Positions 1 to 6,741 of a stretch of 16,186 nt of DNA are shown in pieces (the first letter of the stretch is position 1; every line of letters starts with the position of its first letter). Both the position numbers and the translations under genes were made by a program. The notes below the pieces were generated by a model. That model made no database searches and was not told where the DNA came from. It worked only from the letters and a program-made list of their open reading frames with translations. Origin of the DNA: Clostridia bacterium (GTDB taxonomy: Bacteria > Bacillota_A > Clostridia > Christensenellales > Aristaeellaceae); assembly GCA_017464225.1 (NCBI GenBank), contig JAFUDW010000034.1, positions 1 to 16,186 of the forward strand, given 5' to 3'.

Positions 1-1088
1 AGGCTCCAGTAATCGCCGGGATACTGACCCTGAGGAGCGCAGAAGGCCAGCTGAGCAGCCAGAGCGGACAGCGCCACGTCGGACTGAACAGCGTCGCTCT
101 GCTGAGCGGCAAGGTTGGAGGGGCCCCAGCCCACCACGTCGTAACGAGCCAGCTGAGCGGCTTCGCTGGTCAGGTAAGCAGCCAGAGCGTCGCAGGCAGC
201 CAACTTGTCATCGTCGGTCTGGGGCTTGACGCCCAGCATCTTGAAGCCGCCGAAACCACCCAGCTGGAAACCGTCCACGGTGGGCAGCTTGGTGGCGGCA
301 TAGTTTTCACCGAACAGTTCCTTGGCGGGAGTGCTGTCCCAAACGCCGTCCACGATGGCAGCCACGTTGGTGGCATTGGAAATGGAGGAGCCATTCTGGA
401 AGGCGGGAGACTTGGCGGTCTCGATCATGGCCTTCAGAGCCTTGACACCAGCTTCGGAAGCATAGGTGGAGTTCATAGCCACCAGCTGGCCCTCATCGTT
501 GGAATCAAAGGTCAGCTCGCAGCCGGCGCCGAAGAAGAAAGCAGTCTGATACCAACCGGAGTTGATTTCAAAATAGAAGCTCTTGCCAGCGGCTTCGCAG
601 TCAGCCAGGATCTGCTCCAGGCTGGTGGGATCGGTGACAACGCTCTTGTCATAATACAGGAAGTAGCCGTTGTCGCTGGTCATAGGATAGGCATACATGG
701 TCTCGCCAAGGGTGACGGCGCCCACAGAACCGGCGTCGTTTTCAGCTTTGACGATCTCGGCATTGCCGGGTTCCACTTCTTCCAGCGCGCCAGCGGCAAC
801 CAGACGGGCCAGCTGATCCTGAGCAAAGCCGAAAATATCAGCGCCGGCTTCCACGTCGGTGATCATCTTGCTGGCGGCGTCGCCTTCGCCCACAGGCTCA
901 ACAACCACGGTCATATTGGCATATTCGGGATTGGCAGCCTTGAATTCCTCAACCAGCCCCTGGGTGAATTCCACAGTGGCTTCGGCAACCCAGATCTTCA
1001 CTTCGCCGCTGAAGCCTTCAGCGGAAGCAAAGGACGCGAGGGACAGCAGCATGGCAACAGCCAATACCAGGGCAAATACCTTTTTCAT
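1..1088 (-). CDS. MalE-type ABC transporter solute-binding protein, 3' end cut by window edge
   Basis: Exported sugar- or oligosaccharide-binding protein of an ABC importer. The 362 codons present begin with MKKVFALVLAVAMLLSLASF, a signal peptide probably cleaved after ASA (residue 23). No cysteine follows, so no lipobox is visible. The mature part has features of the MalE/SBP_bac_8 family: GEVKIWV strand, ADIFGFAQDQLARLVAAGAL, a YPMTSDNGYFLYYDKS hinge region, AAIVDGVWDS near residue 250, and a late YLTSEAAQLARYD helix. An AGGAGG ribosome site lies 8 nt before the ATG. Codon choice is strongly biased (mostly AAG, CTG, GCT/GCC), as in very abundant proteins. It lies downstream of and parallel to the GH94 and GH13 genes, which suggests a glucan-derived oligosaccharide ligand; permease genes would be expected beyond the left edge. 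The ligand is not deducible from sequence alone. Confidence 0.9.
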   Translation of the reverse strand, partial: MKKVFALVLAVAMLLSLASFASAEGFSGEVKIWVAEATVEFTQGLVEEFKAANPEYANMTVVVEPVGEGDAASKMITDVEAGADIFGFAQDQLARLVAAGALEEVEPGNAEIVKAENDAGSVGAVTLGETMYAYPMTSDNGYFLYYDKSVVTDPTSLEQILADCEAAGKSFYFEINSGWYQTAFFFGAGCELTFDSNDEGQLVAMNSTYASEAGVKALKAMIETAKSPAFQNGSSISNATNVAAIVDGVWDSTPAKELFGENYAATKLPTVDGFQLGGFGGFKMLGVKPQTDDDKLAACDALAAYLTSEAAQLARYDVVGWGPSNLAAQQSDAVQSDVALSALAAQLAFCAPQGQYPGDYWS

Positions 1089-1112
1089 AGAGTATTCCTC
1101 CTCATTATATAT

Positions 1113-1132
1113 TTGATGGATCCTTCCATCAA
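1113..1132 (-). promoter_or_regulatory. Perfect 8-bp inverted repeat at the 5' end of the binding-protein transcript
   Basis: On the minus strand the arms TTGATGGA and TCCATCAA are exact complements around a 4-nt AGGA loop. They span roughly +3 to +22 of the predicted transcript and end 12 nt before the AGGAGG ribosome site. The position suits a repressor operator just downstream of the start site. It could equally be a 5' stem-loop that stabilises the mRNA. The centre lacks the CG step typical of LacI-family operators. Sequence alone does not decide between the two roles. Confidence 0.6.
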
Positions 1133-1141
1133 CTTTTTATG

Positions 1142-1170
1142 ATTATAACACTGCGCAGCCTGTTTGTCAA
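1142..1170 (-). promoter_or_regulatory. Perfect-consensus sigma-A promoter of the solute-binding protein gene
   Basis: On the minus strand TTGACA (1170-1165) is followed by exactly 17 nt and then TATAAT (1147-1142). This matches the bacterial housekeeping consensus at all 12 positions with optimal spacing. The predicted transcript start is near 1135, giving a leader of about 47 nt. The promoter lies in the 140-bp gap after the GH13 gene, so the binding protein can be made far in excess of the enzymes upstream. Confidence 0.88.
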
Positions 1171-1228
1171 AGAAATCCGCAAAATTTTAGAAATATTTGC
1201 CGATAAAGCAGTAAAATCGATCGCTTAA

Positions 1229-2734
1229 TCAGCGTTCCTCCTCATTCAGGATCACAATTGCGTAAGGCGGAAGCGTTAAAGTGCTCTCCATGATCTCCGC
1301 TTGATCCCCTTCCGTTTCTATATCACGCAGAATGGACATGCCGCCGGGAAGGGGACATTCGTTTGTATCCTTTGATGAAAAATTCAGAGCGATCAAACAG
1401 CTTTCCCCTTGCCATGCGCGGCGCATCAGGCAGACGTCGCCCTGGACGAAAACAAACTCGTTTTCTCCTTCGGCAATCATGGGAAAATCCAGCCGGGCAT
1501 GGTTGAGCGCTTTGCAGTAATTCAGCAGAGAGTCGCTGTCAGCCATCTGCGCTTCCACCGATGGATAAGCGTATTCCAGACTGGTAACGCCGGGTGGCTG
1601 CGCCGTCATATCGCCATCGTTCCAGTACATGGCCAAACGCTTGTTGGGATCATCCCCGCTGCCCACCATGCCGATTTCCTCGCCATAATAGGAAAATACG
1701 TTGCCCTGCATCATGTTCAGCACGCCTTCTGCAAACTTGGCGATGGGTAAATTGGCGCGCCCCTGCACGCTGCCGATGGTGCGCCCTGTATCATGGTTGC
1801 TGAGGAACGGCGCCAATACGCCCTTTTGAACAGCCTCCAGCACGTTCTGATAGCTTTTTACAAACTTTTCCGCGTGCCCGGATCTGCCGCGCAGGCTGGA
1901 AACGATGAAGCCCTCCGCTTGGGATGCCGGGAAAAGGAAAAAGCTGTCCACACCGCTTTCGTAGTACTGAGCGATGGTGCTCAGTCCGGTCCAGCATTCT
2001 CCTACCAAATAACTGCCGGGTTTGATTTCCTCGCACAGATTTTTGAGCCAGCGCAGGAAACTGACGTTTTTATCCGTATCCCCGGTATAATAGCTGGTCA
2101 CTGCGTCCAAGCGAAAACCGTCCGCGTCCATCGCCTGCAGCCAGAACTTTGCGATCAGGCCAATCTGCTCTCTGACCTGTTCATTATCCAAATTGAGGTC
2201 AGGCATTCCTCCTCCGGCGAATTGTTCCTCATAGTACCATCCTGTATCCCCCATGGGGACATATCCGCTGCCAGGCTCTCTCTGGAAATGATAATAATCA
2301 ACATATTCGCATTCCATTCCCTGTTCAAGGGCGTCGCAGGCGTACAGAAACCAGGGATGCTGCGTTGAGGTATGATTGATGGGCAGATCAATGATCACAG
2401 CAATATCACGGTCATGGGCTTCCCGCATGAGCTGCCGCATATCAGCCAGCGTGCCGTATTCGTGGTCGATCTCCATATAGTTGGTAACGTCATACTTATG
2501 ATAGGAGGGGCTGGGCATCACCGGCATGAGCCACAGCCCATTATAGCCCATATCTCGGATATAATCCAAGCGGCTGATCAGTCCCTGCAGATCGCCCAAG
2601 CCGTCGCCACCGCTGTCCTGATAGGAGCGCACGAACACTTCATACCAATTGTTATGGGCTGTTTGCTCTCCTTGGGCAGGCAGCGCTCCTATAAAAAGTG
2701 AAATGAACAAAACCAGACAAAGCAGACGTTTCAT
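1229..2734 (-). CDS. Secreted GH13 alpha-amylase-family glycoside hydrolase
   Basis: A 501-residue (beta/alpha)8 glycosidase expected to cut alpha-glucosidic bonds outside the membrane. An N-terminal signal peptide (about residues 1-22, cleavage near ALPAQG) precedes NNWYEVFVRSYQDSGGDGLG, a typical GH13 opening. All four conserved regions are visible: I, DLPINHT (116-122); II, GFRLDAV with nucleophile Asp210; III, GECW with acid/base Glu246; IV, LSNHD with Asp315. The length is normal for a single-domain enzyme and no carbohydrate-binding module follows. GGGAG 7 nt before the ATG lies in the 12-nt gap after the GH94 stop codon, so the two genes are almost surely co-transcribed. The exact substrate (starch, maltodextrin or a shorter alpha-glucan) is not clear. 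No convincing terminator follows, so read-through into the binding-protein gene is possible. Confidence 0.92.
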   Translation of the reverse strand: MKRLLCLVLFISLFIGALPAQGEQTAHNNWYEVFVRSYQDSGGDGLGDLQGLISRLDYIRDMGYNGLWLMPVMPSPSYHKYDVTNYMEIDHEYGTLADMRQLMREAHDRDIAVIIDLPINHTSTQHPWFLYACDALEQGMECEYVDYYHFQREPGSGYVPMGDTGWYYEEQFAGGGMPDLNLDNEQVREQIGLIAKFWLQAMDADGFRLDAVTSYYTGDTDKNVSFLRWLKNLCEEIKPGSYLVGECWTGLSTIAQYYESGVDSFFLFPASQAEGFIVSSLRGRSGHAEKFVKSYQNVLEAVQKGVLAPFLSNHDTGRTIGSVQGRANLPIAKFAEGVLNMMQGNVFSYYGEEIGMVGSGDDPNKRLAMYWNDGDMTAQPPGVTSLEYAYPSVEAQMADSDSLLNYCKALNHARLDFPMIAEGENEFVFVQGDVCLMRRAWQGESCLIALNFSSKDTNECPLPGGMSILRDIETEGDQAEIMESTLTLPPYAIVILNEEER

Positions 2735-2746
2735 TTGTTTTCTCCC

Positions 2747-5143
2747 TTACATGATCACCAGGATTTGATCGTCATCCCGCAGCAAAGCATCGGTTAGCAG
2801 GCCGTCTTTTACCTCCATACCGTTGATCAGCGTGCGCTGCGCACCGCCCTGATGATGAGCGCTGTTATCCACGGTGATGTGCAGCCGCTTTCCGCGGAAG
2901 GTCTTTTCCATAGTGAATCCATCCCAGGCTGCTGGAATGGCCGGAATGATGCGCAGTCCCTCCGGCGTGGGCCGAAGGCCCAATATCCCTTCCACCATAC
3001 CCACCATAACGGTGGAAGCCGTGCCCGTAAGCCAATGCACATGGGCGCGTCCGGGCTGAGGCGTTTCATGGCCTTCAATGAATTGGGAATGCACGTAAGG
3101 CTCTACCTCACGGATTTCAGCCCTGTCGTTATAAGCTGCGGGGCAGGATTCCTTGAAATACTCAAAAGCTCGGTCTCCGTGTCCCAGAAGCGCCTCCGCC
3201 AGGATCGCCCAGCCCTGAGGCTGACAAAATATTCCGCCGTTCTCCTTACTGGTAGGATTAAACAGCAGCATGGCCGCTCCCTGGAAAGCATGCTTCTTAT
3301 AGCATGGCGTCATCAGCTCGATTCCATTGGGCGTATTGAGCAACCGGTGGACCGTTTCCATGCTCTTTTCCGCCTGATCATCCGTTGCCGCGCCTGAAAT
3401 AACGCTCCAGCTCTGCGGATTAAGCCACATGGAAGCTTCCGGATCGCGCTTGCTTCCGATCAGCGCGCCATCCTGAGTATAGCCGCGACGGAATCGGTCG
3501 TCCTCCCAGAAATGCCGGTTGATCAGCTGTAGCTGCCCTTCCGCCGTATCCAGGAGCCACTGCCTGTATTCGGCGTTTTCAGCCGTATCGGGCAGCAGCT
3601 CACGCAGGATATTCATCGCCATATAAAACTGGAACGCCACAAAGCTGCTTTCCCCCTGAGCGCCTAATTGCAGACAATCGTTCCAATCCGCATGCAATCC
3701 GGCAGGCATACCATGCGCGCCAAGATGATGCAGCGTAAAATCAATGGCGCGCTTCAGATGCTCAATCACCGTACCCTCGTCATGATCGGCAAAGGGGATG
3801 ACCTCGTTCAGGAAATCCTTATCTCCTGTTTCAGCGATATACTTATAGACCGTTGGGAAAAGCCACATGGCGTCATCGGCGCGATAGTGCGGATGTCCTG
3901 TAGCGCGCACATAGCTGTCCTGCTCGGGCGTATCCTCATGACCGGGATTGTGATCAAATTTCACCAGCGGCAGACCCGCGCCATGATGCACCTGGGCGGA
4001 AAGCATGAACCGGATGCGTTCCCTGGCCATCTGCGGATCAAGATGGATAATGCCCTGGATATCCTGCACGGTATCGCGATAGCCATATCCATTGCGTTCA
4101 CCGGCATATACCAGGCTGGCAGCGCGGCTCCAGATAAAGGTAATATAGCATTGGAATGCGTTCCAGGTATTAACCATGGTATTCAAATCGTCATCCGGCG
4201 TTTTGATCTGCAGATTTTGAAGCTTGCCATGCCAATAATCAATTAATTGCCGCCACTCTTTTTCCACCGTACGATCTGGATCCGCGTAACGATCAAGCAG
4301 CTGCCGCGCTTGCTTTTCTCCCTGCTGCGCCAGCACAAATGCAACGGTTTTCGTTTCGCCCGGCGCCAGCGTCAGTACAGCGTGCAGCGCGCCGCATGGA
4401 TTTCCGTTGAAATTAAGCGAGTCATCCAGTTTTCCATTGATCACGCCCTGCGGTTCATGGAATTTACGGCTGCCCAAGAATCGCTCGCGCCGTCCGGTAT
4501 AGCTGCTTACCTTTGCCCCGGCCAGGCCGAAAAATCGTTCCTTTCCGTTTTCCCCGTCCGCGTTCAAGCCGCAGAATTGATTGATTCGCTGAAGGATATG
4601 ATCATCATGAAATTCGGTTGTGGTGATAAACTGGGTATATTGCATATTCACCAGATCCTGGGTATAAAAGCTTTCGGTGGTAAATTCACAATATCCGAAC
4701 ACGCTGATTTTCCTTGACGTTTCCCCGGCGTTCTTCACTTGCAGACGCCACACCTCATGGACGGAACCCAGCGGCACATAGTACAGCGCTTTTGTTTCGA
4801 TGTCAGCGTAAGCGGATTCGATCTGCGTGTAAGCCGTTCCGTGGCGGGTGACCGTATGATATTGTTCCAAGGGCCTTTCCACAGGCCGCCAGGAAGCCGA
4901 CCAAAAATCTCCATTCTCCTCATCCCGCAAGTAAATATACCTTCCGGGCTCGTCAAACTGATTGAACGTATAGCGCAGGATACGGCCTGCGGCGCCCGAC
5001 TTTACAAAGCTGTAACCGCCGGCGTTCTGCGTTACGATGGCGCCGTATTCCGGCGACCCCAGATAATTGGCCCAAGGCATGGGCGTGCGTGGATCGGTGA
5101 TCACATATTCGCGCTTTTCCTGATCAAAATAACCGTATTGCAT
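2747..5143 (-). CDS. GH94 family disaccharide phosphorylase (cellobiose phosphorylase-like)
   Basis: A 798-residue cytoplasmic enzyme (no signal peptide) of the family that splits beta-linked disaccharides with phosphate into a sugar 1-phosphate and a free sugar. The opening MQYGYFDQEKREYVI, the NAGGYSF motif (40-46), GRYIYLRDEENGDFWSASW (68-85), SRAASLVYAGERNGYGYRDT (339-358) and ADWNDC (485-490) are hallmarks of GH94. By alignment with known cellobiose and chitobiose phosphorylases, Asp489 of WND is the catalytic acid. The length matches family members of about 800 residues. An AAAGGAGGT ribosome site lies 9 nt before the ATG. Specificity is open: cellobiose, laminaribiose, cellobionic acid and related acceptors all occur in enzymes of this size. 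It is the first gene of a unit with the GH13 enzyme, an odd partner because that family acts on alpha bonds. Confidence 0.9.
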   Translation of the reverse strand: MQYGYFDQEKREYVITDPRTPMPWANYLGSPEYGAIVTQNAGGYSFVKSGAAGRILRYTFNQFDEPGRYIYLRDEENGDFWSASWRPVERPLEQYHTVTRHGTAYTQIESAYADIETKALYYVPLGSVHEVWRLQVKNAGETSRKISVFGYCEFTTESFYTQDLVNMQYTQFITTTEFHDDHILQRINQFCGLNADGENGKERFFGLAGAKVSSYTGRRERFLGSRKFHEPQGVINGKLDDSLNFNGNPCGALHAVLTLAPGETKTVAFVLAQQGEKQARQLLDRYADPDRTVEKEWRQLIDYWHGKLQNLQIKTPDDDLNTMVNTWNAFQCYITFIWSRAASLVYAGERNGYGYRDTVQDIQGIIHLDPQMARERIRFMLSAQVHHGAGLPLVKFDHNPGHEDTPEQDSYVRATGHPHYRADDAMWLFPTVYKYIAETGDKDFLNEVIPFADHDEGTVIEHLKRAIDFTLHHLGAHGMPAGLHADWNDCLQLGAQGESSFVAFQFYMAMNILRELLPDTAENAEYRQWLLDTAEGQLQLINRHFWEDDRFRRGYTQDGALIGSKRDPEASMWLNPQSWSVISGAATDDQAEKSMETVHRLLNTPNGIELMTPCYKKHAFQGAAMLLFNPTSKENGGIFCQPQGWAILAEALLGHGDRAFEYFKESCPAAYNDRAEIREVEPYVHSQFIEGHETPQPGRAHVHWLTGTASTVMVGMVEGILGLRPTPEGLRIIPAIPAAWDGFTMEKTFRGKRLHITVDNSAHHQGGAQRTLINGMEVKDGLLTDALLRDDDQILVIM

Positions 5144-5166
5144 ACGTTTTTTACCTCCTTTGAATA

Positions 5167-5220
5167 TACCGCGCGTGATTTCTATATTTACAGTATATCA
5201 TAGATTGCCGCCGCGCGGTA
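5167..5220. repeat. Perfect 9-bp inverted repeat flanking the GH94 promoter
   Basis: TACCGCGCG (5167-5175) and its exact complement CGCGCGGTA (5212-5220) are 36 nt apart and enclose the -10 of the GH94 gene. One arm covers the -35 position and the other lies in the leader. The arms are pure G+C apart from the first two bases, while the DNA between them is mostly A+T. The centre-to-centre distance is about 45 bp. It may be a paired operator or a long stem; no regulator gene is nearby. Confidence 0.5.
5192..5200 (-). promoter_or_regulatory. Extended -10 promoter of the GH94-GH13 unit
   Basis: On the minus strand TGATATACT is a TGnTATAAT-type extended -10 with one mismatch. A good -35 is missing: 17 nt upstream reads TACCGC. 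This is typical of a promoter that relies on the extended -10 or on an activator. The leader would be about 42 nt. Confidence 0.55.
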
Positions 5221-5253
5221 GAGTGAAAGTTTCCTTTTTTCATGCGCCAGCCA

Positions 5254-5282
5254 TTGAATTTGGGATCGGCTTGCGTTAAAAT
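5254..5282 (+). promoter_or_regulatory. Sigma-A promoter of the M42 peptidase / redox operon
   Basis: TTGAAT (5254-5259), a 17-nt spacer and TAAAAT (5277-5282) match the housekeeping consensus at 4 of 6 and 5 of 6 positions. The expected transcript start is near 5289, about 30 nt before the chosen ATG. It is divergent from the GH94 promoter in the same gap. Confidence 0.6.
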
Positions 5283-5321
5283 ACGTAATGATACAAATTA
5301 CAAGCGGAAAGGATGAGCACG

Positions 5322-6356
5322 ATGTACGAATTTGATGAAAAATACTGCCTTGAAGCCTTTGAGCGTCTGATCAAAGTTGACAGCACCACCGGACAATATG
5401 AAGAGATCCAAGCGCTGACTTGCCAGATGCTTGATGAGCTGGGCTTTCCCTATACCGTTACGCATAAGGGCGGCGTGATCGCCGATCTGGGCGGTGAAGG
5501 CAACGCGCTTTGCGTCACCGCGCATTTGGACGATATCGGTCTGATGGTACGTAAGATCAATGCCGACGGTACGCTGAATCTCTGCTCCGTTGGCGGCCTT
5601 TATCCTTTTTACTGCGTTACAGAAAACGTTCGGGTATATACGCGGGATGGAAAGGTATATACCGGCGCCATTTGCCGCACACCGAATTCCATCCATGTAA
5701 CCGAGGAAGAGCTTCGCACGGCGCTGCCCGATTACCGTACGAATGTATGCGTTGTGCTGGATGAAAACGTGAAATGCGCCGCCGATACTCGCGCGCTCGG
5801 GATCGAGACAGGCGATATGATCGCGCTGGAACCTCGTTTCACGCTGGCCAACGGCTACATTAAATCCCGCTTCGTGGATGACAAAGCCTGCGTGGCCGTG
5901 CTTTTATCCGCCATGAAAGCTCTGCGCGATAACCATATCGCATTAAACCGTAAGGTGTACGCTTACTTTGCCGCCTATGAGGAAATCGGCCATGGCACCA
6001 CCTGGCTGCCCGATGGCATCCAGGATATGCTGGCGCTGGATATCGCTCCCACCGGCCCTGATCAGAACAGCGATGAGCATAAAGTATCGATCTTTGCCAA
6101 GGACTCCCGTTTCCCCTATCATTGGGCATTGACCAACGAGCTGCGCAGCGCCGCCATCCATGCCGGCGTCGATTATGTGATGGATATTTTCACGCCCCAT
6201 TACGGAACCGACTGCGATGGCAGCATACTGGCGGGGTATGATATCCGCCATGCAGCCATTGGCCCGGGCACCGCCAACAGCCACGGTTATGAGCGCACTC
6301 ACATCGACGGTCTGCGCAATACATATGCTCTGCTGATGGCCTATATGACCGCATAA
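5322..6356 (+). CDS. M42 family metallo-aminopeptidase
   Basis: A 344-residue cytoplasmic di-metal (Zn/Co) aminopeptidase of the glutamyl/tetrahedral aminopeptidase family, which trims peptides from the N-terminus. Expected ligands are visible: His68 in AHLDDIGLMV, bridging Asp186 in SRFVDDKAC, the catalytic Glu pair 220-221 in EEIGHG, Asp240 in LDIAP and a late His (327 in YERTHIDGL, or 321). The length is normal. The ATG at 5322 is chosen over the in-frame ATG at 5313 because GGAAAGG (5306-5312) sits 9 nt before the former but directly against the latter. It is the first gene of a unit whose next start lies one base after its stop. Members of this family were once named cellulase M; a peptidase role is preferred here. 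Confidence 0.88.
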   Translation: MYEFDEKYCLEAFERLIKVDSTTGQYEEIQALTCQMLDELGFPYTVTHKGGVIADLGGEGNALCVTAHLDDIGLMVRKINADGTLNLCSVGGLYPFYCVTENVRVYTRDGKVYTGAICRTPNSIHVTEEELRTALPDYRTNVCVVLDENVKCAADTRALGIETGDMIALEPRFTLANGYIKSRFVDDKACVAVLLSAMKALRDNHIALNRKVYAYFAAYEEIGHGTTWLPDGIQDMLALDIAPTGPDQNSDEHKVSIFAKDSRFPYHWALTNELRSAAIHAGVDYVMDIFTPHYGTDCDGSILAGYDIRHAAIGPGTANSHGYERTHIDGLRNTYALLMAYMTA

Positions 6357-6357
6357 A

Positions 6358-6741
6358 ATGAACAAACGCAAGTTTTATCTGTACTTTCAATCGCTGCTGT
6401 GCACAGCGATTCTTATGCTGCCGCTGCAAAGCGTTATCAGCCTTTCTTTGCGCGGTGAACCCTTATCGCGGCAAGCGCTCTTTGCTCCATGGCAGAGGGC
6501 GCTGCCGCTGCTTTTGCTGCTTCTGACCGCTTCCGCAGCGGGATCAAAAATGATTGGGGAAACCTCGGTAAAATCACCCTTTCCCTACCGTCTTCCCGCA
6601 AAAACCATATCTTCCATACTGCGCGCCGCATTATTGGCGATAGCTATTCTTTTGATCGTTTCGGGTATCTTGAACGGCAGTATGCGGGATGTGCTTTATA
6701 AAGCGATTATCGTCTGTTCGGAGTGTATCGGCCTTGGATAA
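6358..6741 (+). CDS. Three-helix membrane protein with C-terminal CSECIG motif (CD1871A-like)
   Basis: A 127-residue membrane protein with hydrophobic segments near 8-30, 48-62 and 86-104 and a final CSECIGLG, where Cys120 and Cys123 form a CXXC pair. The last 40 residues (membrane helix, NGSMRDVLYKAI, CXXC, IGLG end) resemble the short clostridial CD1871A family, whose genes lie next to polyferredoxin genes, as here. The extra N-terminal part is not recognised. The start lies one base after the peptidase stop and has no ribosome site, so translation probably depends on coupling. Its end overlaps the next gene by 8 nt. The CXXC near the membrane face may relay electrons or thiols for its neighbour; that role is inferred. 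Confidence 0.75.
   Translation: MNKRKFYLYFQSLLCTAILMLPLQSVISLSLRGEPLSRQALFAPWQRALPLLLLLLTASAAGSKMIGETSVKSPFPYRLPAKTISSILRAALLAIAILLIVSGILNGSMRDVLYKAIIVCSECIGLG

Noticed and set aside
1171..1228. A terminator after the GH13 gene
   Set aside because: Only a short A+T-rich pairing (GCAAA with TTTGC and mismatches) is present; it is too weak to call.
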